A stretch of DNA of 64,000 nt from assembly GCA_024663395.1 (NCBI GenBank), contig JANFAH010000002.1, positions 372,001 through 436,000 of the forward strand, in the 5' to 3' direction. Origin of the DNA: Pisolithus tinctorius (lineage: Eukaryota; Basidiomycota; Agaricomycetes; Boletales; Pisolithaceae). The notes beneath the pieces are model-generated. The model made no database searches. It saw only the letters and a list, made by a program, of their open reading frames with translations, and was not told the DNA's origin. Both the position numbers and the translations under genes were made by a program. Below are positions 10,755 to 22,011 of this stretch, piece after piece. Every line of letters begins with the position of its first letter. Position 1 is the first letter of the stretch.

Positions 10755-11191
10755 ATGTCATGATGGAGATTCTCCATGGCCTGCTGGGGATTCTCCATGG
10801 CTGGCTGGGGATTCTCCATATCATGATGGAGATTCTCCATGTCATGCTGGAGATTCTCCATGTCATGCTGGAGATTCTCCATGTCACCTGGGGATTCTCC
10901 ATGTCTGGCTGGGGATTCTCCATGTCATGTTGGAGATTCTCCATGCCATGTTGGAGATTCTCCATGGCCTGCTGGGGATTCTCCATGTCATGATGGAGAT
11001 TCTCCATGGCCTGCTGGGGATTCTCCATGTCATGATGGAGATTCTCCATGTCACCTGGGGATTCTCCATGTCATGTTGGAGATTCTCCATGGCCTGCTGG
11101 GGATTCTCCATGGCTGGCTGGGGATTCTCCATGTCATGATGGAGATTCTCCATGGCCCCTGGGGATTCTCCATGGCATGCTGGGGATTCTC
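10755..11191 (+). repeat. 21-bp minisatellite, right part
   Basis: Roughly twenty units of about 21 bp with a fixed core GATTCTCCATG and a variable part (TCATGATGGA, GCCTGCTGGG, GCTGGCTGGG and similar). The length is a multiple of three, so reading frames stay open on both strands and encode heptapeptide repeats. This is a property of the repeat and not evidence for a protein. Confidence 0.9.
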
Positions 11192-12897
11192 CAATCCTAA
11201 TTGACATTGAGGTCCAGTGACATTTTGTGTATACACTTGTGTTTTTCTTAGTATTCTGTGTTTTTCTCATGCAATTTTCCACTTTCTGATAAGATAAGCA
11301 TACTGTCATGATTGCACAATCAGGGGCTACAACTTTCATTATGACCATATCACTCCATTGTCATTCCCTGTGGTATTAATGCAGTATGATTACAAGTAGC
11401 AGTTGTCATTAGTGTTGTGTAGTGTAGACTATGCTACATTTTGGTAGTCCGCATTTTCGACTACCACTGACTACAAAAAGTGTAGTGTCAAGAGGTAGTG
11501 GTAAGGTCACATGACAACAGATCACATGATAGGGGGTCATGTGTCCTAGTCACATGACCGATGACATAATGGTCATGTGGCCAGTTCATCTTGGACAACG
11601 TCAACGGGAGGAGTGTCAACTGGTAGTGCAGTAGAAGAAATGGCTTGAGGTTTGGGAGCCATAGGAGCCAGCAAAGGGCTCTGTGATGACAGGTAGTGTC
11701 AATGGAACAACCATCAGAGAAAAGAAAATGACCATGCACCATCAAAGACCCCAGACATGCTAACAGTGCATTTCTCAACTCTGTGTCTCCCTGCGATGAT
11801 CCCAGCAGGAGCTGGAGGACGGAGGCGGCATGTGCAAGGTCATCAGCTGGGATGCCAATGTTGGGAGGCGAGTCATTGGGGTTGGACAACATGGGAGTGA
11901 GGGCAAGAAGGAGAGAGATGGGGGAGGAAAAATGGAAGGAACACATGGGGTAGCTTAGATAAGGAGAAGGGGAAAACAGTGGGAAGTTGATCGAAATGGA
12001 TCAATTATCACCAGAAATCAGAACCTTTGCTCAAAGCAGTGGCAGTCTTATGGTCTCAGCACACTCGAAAAGAACATTCTACACTAGGAAAGTTGATGGT
12101 CCGAATTCGAACAAGCAAACTAAGTATGAAGGATAATGACTGGCTGTGAAGGAAACACTAGCTACACAACATTCTCGGAGCAGTTGTGCAGCTAGGAAGG
12201 GTTGCTACAGGAGAGGTATGCAGAGCTGGAACAAATGAGAAGAGACATGAACCAAGTAGAAGTGACACTGGAAGAGAAGCTTGGCCAGGGTAGATGCACA
12301 AACAGGTGACCTTTCCATTTCGATTCAAACATGTTTTACAGTGAGGGTCAGGTACCTCAGTGCAAGAAAAAGTGGATTGACAGAGGGTGAATGTCCAAGG
12401 TCGAGCGAGGGCCTGTATTTGTACCTGTCAAGGTTGAAGACCTATCTTCAAAGTGGAATCAAGAGGCTATGAGTTCAAGGTGAGGTATTCTATTGTAGTT
12501 TGAACATAAACTATGTCGAAGTGTTTTGTTTTCAGCATTGGAAGAGGTGGAAAGTGGAAATGGGTAGCTCTCGGCAGTACATACGAAGAGACAGGGGTAC
12601 TAGAAATGCGAGTTGAAGGCCACTGGTGTCATCATGCAGCACAAAATTCATTCCTGTGCACAAAGCACAAAATCCAGGAGCTGAGAAGGGGGGCCAGAGT
12701 ATCATAGAAAGAACGCAGTATAGGGCAGAAGGAGTCTCCCAGGGGCTCAAGCTTTTGTTTTTCTTAGTTTCGTTTCCACTAAGTCGTCTTAAGGATGAAA
12801 CAGAGTCAAGAGCACACAATGCACTCTCGTAGGATTGTGAATACATCACTGGTAGAGGGTTTACAGGTATAAAATAATCTTTGAGTGGGGTCATATA
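11192..12897. other. Non-coding or unrecognisable stretch
   Basis: No convincing gene. A short motif pair near 11430-11480 (GTAGTCnGCATTTTCGACTACC) could be a small hairpin. A coiled-coil-like stretch around 12190-12290 (AELEQMRRDMNQ in one frame) resembles gypsy gag N-termini and may be a gag relic, but it is too short and broken to call. Confidence 0.35.
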
Positions 12898-13146
12898 CAG
12901 TGGCTCAAAAAACTGACTGCATGTTTGTATGTTTTACATTAGTTATGACTAAACACAATAACCCCTAACCCTAGCCCTAAACCATGAGTGTATGAAATAG
13001 GGTACTTGCTCTTGGCTTTCTATTGGTCCATGAATCAAGTGATTTGGATAGGAATTGATAGAATAGCAGCCATTTGAAAATGACATGTCATGCAGTCAGT
13101 TTTTTGACTTTAAGTTTTGATTACATAGTTTTGAGTTTAACAAAAT

Positions 13147-13452
13147 TTAAAATGCTGTGAGGTGCTTACTAATGCTTACATGGTATATCACATGGTCTAT
13201 TTGATGATTTGTCATCATACAAACAATGCCAAACAATGAATTGGGACCATCAAGGCTCCCTCTTCTACCCCAACTCATGAAACCATCCTCCTGGTCCATC
13301 TGGGCCATTTTCTCAGAGTAATCCCCATAAATATTGGTGCCCACTACAGTAATGTCATCAGGATATATGTCCAACACAATCAAACCCTTAAAAAATCTGC
13401 TTTCAGTCATCCCTGTGCTGTTTCCCCCACCCATACCTGACATGTTCTGCAC
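13147..13452 (-). CDS. Hypothetical ~98-codon frame in left arm of the foldback
   Basis: A frame of about 98 codons from the ATG at 13440 (101 with an alternative start), ending near the inner edge of a 250-bp segment. It has a mirror twin on the plus strand at 13879-14175 because it lies in the inverted arm. It shows no motif I recognise (GLIVLDIYPDDITVVG, FMSWGRRGSLDGP). It could be a fragment of a captured or transposase gene, or chance. Both copies stay open with one amino-acid change (Tyr/Cys). Confidence 0.3.
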   Translation of the reverse strand: MQNMSGMGGGNSTGMTESRFFKGLIVLDIYPDDITVVGTNIYGDYSEKMAQMDQEDGFMSWGRRGSLDGPNSLFGIVCMMTNHQIDHVIYHVSISKHLTAF

Positions 13453-13878
13453 CTAATCAGTACTGAGAATGCTGAAAAAGGCATGATGGGCAATCTGGCA
13501 CTGTAAAACATGACCAACAATCCAATCACCTCTTATCTGGTGGGTTTCCACCTCAAGGGTGCTGGGTTGAGGGCTAGGGTGAGCTGAACACCTTCATTAC
13601 AGTCCAGGTGCCCTGGGGGGGATACTCCACTGAACTGCTAGGAAGGAGATTCCATCAATCCATCTAGGCCTGGGTATTACCTATGGTCTTATATGACCAA
13701 ATCACCCATTCCCAGTCATCCACAGTCAGCTGAGAGCACAGTCTAGCCATGCTTCCCATGCCACCTGAAGTGCACAGAAATGTTTTGTCTCACCCCAGCA
13801 TTGAAACTAATTGTACTGTGGTGAAAATGTACTGGTTAAAAGGTGTTTTGTTTGCTCATCATTTTCTGATGTTCCAAC

Positions 13879-14175
13879 ATGTCAGGTATGGGTGGGGGAA
13901 ACAGCACAGGGATGACTGAAAGCAGATTTTTTAAGGGTTTGATTGTGTTGGACATATATCCTGATGACATTACTGTAGTGGGCACCAATATTTATGGGGA
14001 TTGCTCTGAGAAAATGGCCCAGATGGACCAGGAGGATGGTTTCATGAGTTGGGGTAGAAGAGGGAGCCTTGATGGTCCCAATTCATTGTTTGGCATTGTT
14101 TGTATGATGACAAATCATCAAATAGACCATGTGATATACCATGTAAGCATTAGTAAGCACCTCACAGCATTTTAA
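13879..14175 (+). CDS. Hypothetical 98-codon frame in right arm of the foldback
   Basis: Twin of the frame at 13147-13452, pointing away from the spacer. It starts ATGTCAGGTATGGG, just inside the arm boundary at 13876. Its conservation reflects arm identity and does not show coding function. No family is recognised. Confidence 0.3.
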   Translation: MSGMGGGNSTGMTESRFFKGLIVLDIYPDDITVVGTNIYGDCSEKMAQMDQEDGFMSWGRRGSLDGPNSLFGIVCMMTNHQIDHVIYHVSISKHLTAF

Positions 14176-14424
14176 ATTTTGTTAAACTCAAAACTATGTA
14201 ATCAAAACTTAAAGTCAAAAAACTGACTGCATGACATGTCATTTTCAAATGGCTGCTATTCTATCAATTCCTATCCAAATCACTTGATTCATGGACCAAT
14301 AGAAAGCCAAGAGCAAGTACCCTATTTCATACACTCATGGTTTAGGGCTAGGGTTAGGGGTTATTGTGTTTAGTCATAACTAATGTAAAACATACAAACA
14401 TGCAGTCAGTTTTTTGAGCCACTG

Positions 14425-15300
14425 TATACAGAGGGGTCACTGCCTCAGCCACTGCACTGTGAAAATGCCCTGTCGCAATTCTACCACTGGCTGCATTTCA
14501 ACAAGCCGTTTCTACCTTGCTCAATGCTCGAGTTGGTGCTCACCAGTTTGCCTGTTCGAAGGGCTTCAGTCATCACTCGGGCAAGGGGCTGGCTTCAGAG
14601 GTGTGGAAAGTCAAAGGCACAAGGTGATGGAGAAGGCACAGGGGAGTTGGTTGTGAGGGGTCTTGGAGATGTTGGTGAGACTAAGGGGGAGGTTCGAGGA
14701 GTGCAGTGCAGGTTTGGGATCGAAGGGGTGCATGGATGGAGGAAGGGGTTGTTGAGCATGGGGTAGAAGGTGAGGCGAGGTACAGCGAGCGAGGGGGAAG
14801 GCTAGGAGGGTCAGAGGGCAAGGGTGTGAAGGAGAGGTTGGTAAGGACAGGTACGAAGCCAAGGATGTCTGCATGAGGAAGGGGGATGACCGAGGACGGT
14901 TGGTGTCTAAACCCCCCCTCAGATGTAGGGAATGTGAACCTTTTCCCTATGAGAAGTCATGCTTCAGTTGGGTCGAAGGGAAGGTTTGAGGGTGAAGAGT
15001 GTAGGAGAGAGTCGAGGGGGATTTGGACTTAGGGGTTGTGGCTGAAAAAGGCTTGGTGTCAAGAGATAGAGAGCTGACTAAGCACATGGGTGGTCACAGT
15101 GTGTGCCACATCACTTAAAAAAAAAACTATGGTACAGCAGGGACCAGAATATGGTACTAGTCATCACCATCTACTCTGTGTTCTTGCTTTAGAGAGCAAA
15201 CACCAGCTCCTTTCTGCAAAGGTCCTTCTTTAGAGACAAGAAATAATTTTCTAGGGCGAGTTCCCTTTTTGTTCATCTAAAGTACTTACCCTGCATCCTG
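14425..15300. other. Unassigned sequence
   Basis: GA-rich plus strand at 14600-15060 with proline/serine-rich frames on the opposite strand that arise from base composition. No domain, repeat end or intron-bounded frame is supported. Confidence 0.35.
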
Positions 15301-15304
15301 AGTG

Positions 15305-16705
15305 AAGCCCCTTCAGGGTCGACCCAACTCGAGCAGAACCTACCTCTTCCGGAGTCAGAGTTCTCAGCCATCAAAAATCTCTTTCTTACAGCATGATTCC
15401 CATCTTGGGAGCATAGAGCATGTCCTTGAGTCAAATGTGGGTCTGGTTAGTGCCATTTGGGAGCGAGATTGCAAGGTCACCTTTTCTGATGGTGTGAAAG
15501 GTGTGGTTGTTGGCTGCAGTGATAGGTTTGGGTATGATTGGCTTGTAATCTAGGAATTTGCTGTGGTAGGAGGACATATGACGTGAAGCGCCAGAGTCGA
15601 ACAGGATGGTCTCTTCTGTGGAATTTAGGCTTTCACCTGTGAGCAGAGCATGGTTGTAGTTGTTTGTGTATGTGTCTTCTTCATCATTAACAATGTCCTG
15701 GGGGTGTGGAATTTCTTCCTCTGCAATTTCTGTTAGCCAATCATCATCCTGCGGGTGTGCTAGCCCAACTCCATCGGGTTCAGAGTCAGTGCTGGTCCAT
15801 GCACTCAAGCTGGCTGATGCACTGGCCACAGTGGCTGCTTTTCCGGTGCCTTTCTCCTTCTTTTTCCCTTTCCCCTTGTTCTGGAACCACTTGGGCGCTT
15901 GCCCAGCTTTTCTGCCACCCTCTTCCCAGCATTGGTCTTTTGTATGACCTTTCTTTCTGCAATTTTCACAAGTGGACTTCTTTCCATCCTTTGCTGAGTA
16001 AGCTGCATCTTCAGAATTTCCAGAGTTTCTGGAATTGCCTCTCTTAGTCTGTGTTTGGCACCTGTCATATTCTTCAGAAATTACTTTGATGATGAAGTCT
16101 GGAGATAGGTCCTTTTGCATGACTAGGGCCAAAGATGTCATAGCTGCGAGGTTGGAGTTGTATGAAGCAGGAAGTGAGCTGAGGATGATGGCTGCAAAGT
16201 CACCATCTGTGATTGACTGTCCAAGCGCAGCAAGTTGTTTGCGCAGTGCATGCATCTTGTCGAAGTGAGCATGGACATTGCCTTTTTCTGCACAGTGGGA
16301 TTCTTGGAGTTTTCTCCACAGATTGATCATGACGACGTGAGAGTGGTTTTGGAAAAGATCAGTGAGGACACCCCACACACTCTTTGCAGTCTCTTCCTTC
16401 AGGACTCAATGGAACAGAGATTCCAGGAGTGACACAGCAATCACTTGCTTGACATATCCATCGTCCTTAGCCCATTGCTGAAGTTTTTCCAGGTATTTGC
16501 TAACAAGTTTTTTCTCCATGGCTGTGGGCTTCCAGGAGGAGTCTTTCCCTGCTGAAGGGTCCTCTGGTTTCGCATCCAAGCTGGTCAGGTGTCCAATCAG
16601 CCCTTTCCAGCTGATGGCCCATTCAACCTGAGCCTTGTAGTATAGCCAGTTGCTTCTGTCTGCATTTAGGGTTGGGACTTGTAAGGAATGATCGTCTTTC
16701 GCCAT
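15305..16705 (-). pseudogene. Ty1/copia gag and protease fragment
   Basis: From ATG at 16705 the frame runs to a TGA at 16403-16405 and continues open from there to 15431. The N-terminus matches UBN2-type copia gag (LNADRSNWLYYKAQVEWA, then LWRKLQESHCAEKGNVHAHFDKM). A CCHC knuckle (CENCRKKGHTKDQC) lies at about 15930-15970, and the protease site TILFDSGASRHMSS near 15600. After 15431 only a decayed piece of the segment downstream of protease is visible (LYAPKMG near 15395). Integrase, RT and RNase H are missing. The primer site and LTR lie to the right. Confidence 0.85.
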
Positions 16706-16752
16706 AGTGGGTAGTGTTGCTGTGTATTAACTCTTTTCGAATTAGAGTGCAA

Positions 16753-16769
16753 GAGTGGGGCTCATAACC
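16753..16769 (-). other. Primer-binding site, initiator tRNA-Met anticodon-arm type
   Basis: On the minus strand this reads GGTTATGAGCCCCACTC. GGTTATGAGCCC is complementary to the anticodon arm of eukaryotic initiator tRNA-Met, the half-tRNA priming known for copia elements. It lies about 50 bp upstream of the copia gag ATG (16705). The same motif follows the 5' LTR of the copia at 58434. Confidence 0.7.
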
Positions 16770-16950
16770 TAACAAAGGTATGAGTATCTCAGTGTACAAA
16801 GTAATCACTGTATTAGTACCTAACAAAGGTATGAGTATCTACACTACATCAGTACTGAGTCAACAAATGTAAGTATAAGTATGCTTACCTCAGTGTATGA
16901 AGTAATCACTGAGGTGGAAAAGAATGGTGCAGAAAATTTATAGTACCGTA
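16770..16950 (-). mobile_element. Probable 5' LTR of the truncated copia (ends approximate)
   Basis: The AT-rich segment directly outside the primer site contains two copies of ACCTAACAAAGGTATGAGTA (16767 and 16818) and two related AGTAATCACTG stretches. Position and composition fit a short copia LTR. The outer end cannot be fixed because the second LTR is missing. Confidence 0.4.
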
Positions 16951-16976
16951 ATTAGTAAGCATAGTGACATCGGAAT

Positions 16977-18376
16977 TTAATTCCAAGGGTTGGGGAGAAA
17001 CTCTGAGCCCTCTGGGTGAAACTCCGAGATGCTACCATAATTCCAGATTGCATTCTTGACAATAGAGATTGGAGGGAGGAGAAAGTGTGGATGACTGTAT
17101 ATTCCCCTTGATAGGGGGTCAGCTGGGTTGTCACTGCTGGGGACATATTTCATGTGGATTTGATTGATGCGAGGGGAGTCAGCAATGAATGAGTGTATTC
17201 GTTTGAATGCTTCATTGACATGGGGATTGTGGTGGCGACTGTATCTCCATCCTTTGATGACTCTGGTGTTATCTCCAAATGCAATGACTGCATGCAAGCT
17301 GTTGCTTGGGACAATGTGATCAATTGCATAGACCAGCAGTTCGAAGGCAATGGCTTTGGCCCAGCTGATGTCTCTGGTGCCATCTCGACCATTCTCCCAG
17401 CCTGGTATGAGTCTCCATGCTTGCCAGTGCTTACCAATTTTGATTCCAATGCCAATTTTCAAGCTAGCATCAGAGAAGGCTAATATGTTGGTGAGAAGGT
17501 TGGGAGGGGAGATGGGATGTTGGACATTGCCTGATTGTAGTTGGTCTGTCCACCAATCGATGTTGTTAGCTACTCTTTTGTCTGCCCAATGGGGCATGAG
17601 TGGCTTCGCTGCATTTGTTTTTAGCATTGCCTCGAGACCCATTAGATACGCTCTGCCACATGGCAGAGCTGCGCACACATGCAACAATTTGCCATATAGT
17701 TCTTTGACATCTTGCAGTACATGGGTTGGCAGTTTATGCCATGTGTGGACTGCTTTAAGGTATTTCATTGTTTTCGATGGACTTAGTGACACATGATAGT
17801 TTTTGAGGTCCCAGATGAAACCTATGTATGTAGTAGAGTGGTTGAAAGGTTGATCCTTAGATTTCTCCCAGGGGATTCAGAGGGACTCCAAAATCGCATC
17901 TATGTCCTCAAAGCTATATGAGAAAAGTGAGTTGTGTATGGATCTCGGTGACCTCCATGTGAGATTGCAGATTGGCTGTGAGCAGTTTTTGTTGAATTCT
18001 TCTGTTACATCGTCGTCTCAGGTTTTGCCTTGAAATAGAATTCTGACCCCTCAGTGTTGGGGTTCTGGTGATGTAATTTCTGATTGCCACTGTTTTCTCA
18101 GTTGGTTGTAAGCTGCTAGGTATTCTCATTTGATGCATGCAAATATGTGATCATCTACCCATTTGTCTAAGGGCCCTATGCTGTGGTGTCTCATGATTTC
18201 CAGTTCTGCATCAGCTAAATGTCTGTAGACACCTGCTGACAGTGCTGCTCTGAAGGTGAGACAAGTGTCTATGCAGCTGTGAGTTTCCAATGTCCTTACT
18301 ACACCCACCAGCCATTGTGAAGGGTGTAGAGGGATCGTCCAGTAGGCTTCTGTGATGTCATGTGTGGCCAGCTCGG
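16977..18376 (-). pseudogene. DIRS-like retroelement: RT C-terminal half and RNase H
   Basis: Minus-strand frames carry the RT palm (DITEAYWTIPLHPSQWL at about 18330, then KWVDDH at about 18150) and, after a decayed gap, a 271-codon frame (16977-17792) with LSPSKTMKYLKAV, the RNase H first strand (LAFSDASLKIGIGIKIG), AKAIAFELL, FGDNTRVIKGW and SSDNPADPLSRG. This RT/RNase H arrangement with a VDDH box is that of basidiomycete DIRS-like elements. No tyrosine recombinase was found on the 3' side. The frame is cut at 18376 by family A copy 2 and continues at 20110. Confidence 0.75.
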
Positions 18377-20109
18377 TGTCACACACCAAAGGTGTTGTGG
18401 ACATGGTTACAGCTGACTCTGCCTAACTCATTGACAAGTTGCACACAATGCCCATGCCATGCAGATGAAGACTAAAGGCCTCATGCATAGAAAGACTGCT
18501 GGACGTTAACAGTCATCCTTTGCACAAGAACAAGTCATCAGTGCTAAAGAGAAAAGAGGAAGTGAGTTAAGCATGCATTAAAGGTTTTTAGTGCCTGTGT
18601 ATGGCATTCCAGTTTTCATTGTATCTCTGCCATTTCCAAAGATATCAACTCTGTTCTCACACTTGCTTAAAGTGCTCAGCCATGCGATTCTGCCTTCCAA
18701 ATTTGGAGAGGATCCTTGCACCCTACATGTTTCTACAGCACTCCATCCATCAGACACTCATTTCACTAAGTCCATCAATCATGGCTGCCTCTTCATTGAT
18801 CATCTCACTTGTCTCATTTGCCAGAGACAATGGCTATGTATATCTGCCAGGCATTCCCACCAGCTTCCATCCTGAAGCCCCCTGGTTTATCCTGTCATTG
18901 TCAGCCCCATCTCATCCCATGCAGCTTGGTCAGCATGTTCTCCTTGTCAGTATGACTTCCAGAAGGACATTCTTTGGTCACCTCAGGTCTGTCACTCGGT
19001 TAGAAAGGTCTTATGTGGTCATTTCAGTCTCCCCTCTTGATGAAGCATATGGATCGTTCCTCCCTGCTCCCTGCACCATCTTTATTCCAGTCTCATCCAT
19101 CATTCTTCCTGCATTGGGACAGCTGCAGTATAATCTACTGTTCTCCAGCCTCCCAGATTGCATTCATGACAAGTATGACATGCATCTTGCCTTCTTACTG
19201 CAAGATCCCCCAATGCCCTACCCCCCTTTGACACCTGACTCATGCCCTTCAGTTCTGGAATTAATACTTCCCTATCTGGAAACACCATCCATCTGTCATG
19301 CCATCTTTGGATCTAGAGATGTCTCTGCCAAGATCTAACTTGCATCGCACCCCCTAATGTGATATCAGTGTGCTTACTCAGTTTCTGACTCCATTTGACT
19401 CATTCTGTGATGTTTTGACTATCCTTGACTTGTTTATTGCAAATACTTACCAATCTTCTTTGCTTGCTTACTTTTCATTTCTCGCTTACTCATCATGATT
19501 ACTCAGTCCTTACTCATTACTTACCAAGTGTTTGTGCCTTGTTTGTCACAAGCTGGGCTCCCCCCACAGTATATAAACCCCCATGTACTTAGCTACCAAG
19601 AAGCAATCAGGAAGTGAATCAGAAGCCATTCACTCAGCAGTCAGTTCAGTGCCTATCTTGTCATCAAAAGTTGAGGCTCCACAAAGGGGTCTATCTGTCA
19701 TCATTCATATCATTGGTAGTTGAGGCTCATTCGGAAGAGTCTATCTACCACCATCCTTCATCATCTGAAGCTTCCTCTTAGTCAGTGGTCTTGCTTAGTC
19801 ATCCATCCACTTCTGCATAACTCATCATCGACTTGTGCCAGGAGCATGTCTTATCAAAGTCCTTCATCCCAAGTCCTTTTGGCTGAACACCTTCACTCTG
19901 TTCAGCATCCCCCATCCAATCATCACTTGCTTGTCTTCTCCTGCATAACTCATCATCGACTTGCACTAGGAGCACCTGCCATTGAAATTTCCCCCTCTTA
20001 AATTTTTCTGCAGTCCAGGTTCCACAGAGGCATGCCACCACTTGCACATCATTTGTCTTTTGTGTTGGTTTTGGTTGGTTTTCACCACCTTTCCACACTT
20101 TGACTCACA
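18377..20109 (+). mobile_element. Family A LTR-like element, copy 2
   Basis: 1733 bp, plus orientation, TGTCACACACC to TTTGACTCACA, flanked by TCGG (18373-18376) and TTGG (20110-20113), a 4-bp duplication differing by one CpG-to-TpG change. TATA box at about 19569-19578 (agtatataaaccc). Downstream of it, in the presumed R-U5 part, a block beginning GTTGAGGCTC occurs twice (about 19671 and 19720), and a CCTGCATAACTC-type block twice (about 19812 and 19940). Frames 18591-18875 and 18601-19338 are the two family frames. Confidence 0.85.
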
Positions 20110-21090
20110 TTGGATCTGGGTGGTAGATGCAAAAGCAAAAGATATATTATAGCAAATGTTCCCCATGTTGTTGGGAAGTCATGTGCATTGGTGTGCGAGT
20201 TGATTGAGGCATTGGGTGTGTGTGGGTTTGGGGAGTGTGGGAATGAGAAGTTCTGAATTAAATGGTATTTTCTGGGGCAGTCTGGTTTGGGGATGATGGA
20301 CAGTGGGGATGATTGGAATGGTCCTATTAATTTTATGATAGCATCTAGTGGGAAAGGGCCAATGTAACAGCCTTTTTCAAGTTCTTTAGTTTTGTCTTAT
20401 GGAGTTCATTGTCATAGGTGTTCACAGAATCTCTGTTAGAAGGGGATTGTACATGTGTGATTGATGGGAAATTTATTATGAATCCCCAGCGAAGGCCCTC
20501 TGGGATTTTATTGAAGCAATGGGTTAAGTTAAGTCTTTTGAGCTCTTGATCCCAAGCATCTACATTATACAGCATCGCCAGATGTAGTCTTCTGTGCATG
20601 AGGGCATCTTTGGGGTCTGTGGGTTGTCGCTCTGCACCTGGAGCACAAATGCTTGGTGTCATGGCGCTCTGAGCAGCCTTCCTCCTGCTGCCACTTGGCA
20701 CAAATGTGCCTTCCATTGTCTCTAGTAAAGAGCACCTTGTGAATTGACTCAGCAAAGGTTGTATGTTTCTTGTCCCACATGTGTGGTGCCCTGCATTCAA
20801 TGACAAGGTGCCATTGCCTCCTGAGGCAGACAGCACATGCTGGAAGGGGGCCATTGTGGGGCTGGTAGTCTGAGGACATGTTGGTCTGAAAGGACCTCTG
20901 TCACTTGGGGTCTGCATAGTCCGACGAACGGTTGCGATCTCCTGGAGATAGCAAGTGTTTTTGGCTGCTTGGAGTTCTCATATGATGATTGGACGATGTG
21001 GGCTGTGCCACTAGTGCTGTGAAGTGTTCGTTGACCTGGGTGGGGTTGATCAATGGACGTTATGCCAGGGAGGGGTAAAAGGGTTTTTAT
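20110..21090 (-). pseudogene. DIRS-like retroelement: zinc-finger N-terminus and start of RT
   Basis: Continuation of the frame interrupted at 18376. Minus-strand reading gives a cysteine/histidine segment (CAVCLRRQWHLVIEC, then CAKWQQEEGCSERHDTKHLC and CSRCRATTHRPQRC, about 20600-20850), a linker (AWDQELKRLNL, EGLRWGFIINFPSI, YDNELHKTKLKNLKK), and then, with frame changes, the RT fingers down to 20114. In intact relatives these form one polyprotein. The right end near 21090 abuts a chromovirus fragment. Frameshifts between 20565 and 20345 show decay. Confidence 0.7.
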
Positions 21091-21099
21091 GATCAACAG

Positions 21100-22011
21100 A
21101 TGTGATGCCAGATGGTAGTGTCCTGTTATGGCACCCCTGAATCAGTGATCTCAGATTGTGGACCCCAGTTTGCCTCCATCTTTACAAAAGAACTCTACAA
21201 AGCGATAGGGGTCAAGCTGAAGCTCTCATCCAGATATCACCTGCAGACTAATGGAGAAAGTGAACCTGTCAACCAAGAAGTTGAAGGGTACCTCCATATG
21301 TACTGTGCAGAGTCACCCAACTCCTGGGCCTCAAAACTCCCTACTGCAGAATTCACTCATAACTCCTGAGTCCACTCTATCCACAAGATGACTCCATTCT
21401 CTCTTATTATGGGTTATGATCCTGTGCCCTACCCAGAAAAATGACTGACACCTGTGCCCACAGTTGATGAACACCTCAAGTCATTAGCTGTCAGCCAGGA
21501 TGCTGTGGTGTTGGCTCACAAGGCTGTGCAGGAGGTCATGAGACATCGCTCCAAAGGGGATTATGTTGCACCCAAGATTGGAGATCAGGTTCTCCTGGAT
21601 ACTGGCCATTTACATGTCAAAAACCAAAGCAATAAGATCATGCCTAGGCAGGTCAGACCTTTCAAAGTCACAGCTGTCATCAGTCCACTGGCAGTCCGAC
21701 TAGAACTGCCCCCTACATGGAAGGTCCATCCTGTTTTCCACACCTCCTGCATCTTTCCATACATCGAGACTGATGAATATGGGCACAGCCCTCCACAGCC
21801 ACTACTGGAGTTGGTTGATGATGAGCTAGAATGGGAAGTGGAAGCTATACTAAATCATAAACAGGATGGACACAGAGGGAAGCACAGCTATCTTGTCAAA
21901 TGGAAGGGATTCCCACATTCATTGAACACCTGGGAGCCAGAAGAACATATAAAGGAGCATGCTGAGGACATACTCAACCAGTACAAACTCACTCACCACC
22001 TCAAATTTTAA
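21100..22011 (+). pseudogene. Chromovirus (G) integrase C-terminal half with chromodomain
   Basis: The integrase core starts mid-domain: VISDCGPQFAS holds the second catalytic Asp, and TNGESEPVNQEVEGYL holds the Glu. Stops at 21367-21369 and 21442-21444 break the frame. From 21454 an open frame carries the GPF-type region (VRPFKVTAVISPLAVRLELP, then HPVFHTSCIFPY) and a chromodomain (EWEVEAILNHK, YLVKWKGFP, NTWEPEEHI) ending in TAA at 22009-22011. Chromodomains direct integration to heterochromatin. The upstream pol is absent, truncated at the DIRS-like element near 21090. Confidence 0.85.

Larger units (their letters stand above)
12898..14424. mobile_element. Foldback element with 549-bp inverted arms and TA target duplication
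   Basis: Left arm 12898-13446 and right arm 13876-14424 are reverse complements with, as far as could be checked by eye, one clear substitution (near 13320 versus 14004). The ends read CAGTGGCTCAAAAAACTGAC and its complement, flanked by TA on both sides, as in Tc1/mariner elements. A second inverted copy of the end motif (CAGTCAGTTTTTTGA) lies about 190 bp inside each arm. The arms also contain TTAGGGCTAGGGTTAGGGG-like sequence. The 429-bp spacer carries no recognised transposase. Confidence 0.85.

Noticed and set aside
9725..11191. CRISPR-like array
   Set aside because: Units are contiguous without unique spacers, and the context is a fungal genome.
9725..11191. NF-kappaB-like GGGATTCTCC sites
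   Set aside because: Matches an animal motif by chance; fungi have no NF-kappaB, and the motif is simply the repeat core.
10676..11348. Long open frames on both strands in the minisatellite
   Set aside because: The repeat length is a multiple of three, so frames stay open automatically; no other coding evidence.
11488..11946. Minus-strand 152-codon frame
   Set aside because: No motif, repeats at its C-terminal end (THDPLSCDLLSCD) come from a short DNA repeat; not enough to call a gene.
12960..12990. Interstitial telomere marking a chromosome end or fusion
   Set aside because: The telomere-like tract is inside a transposable foldback and mirrored in its other arm, so it moves with the element.
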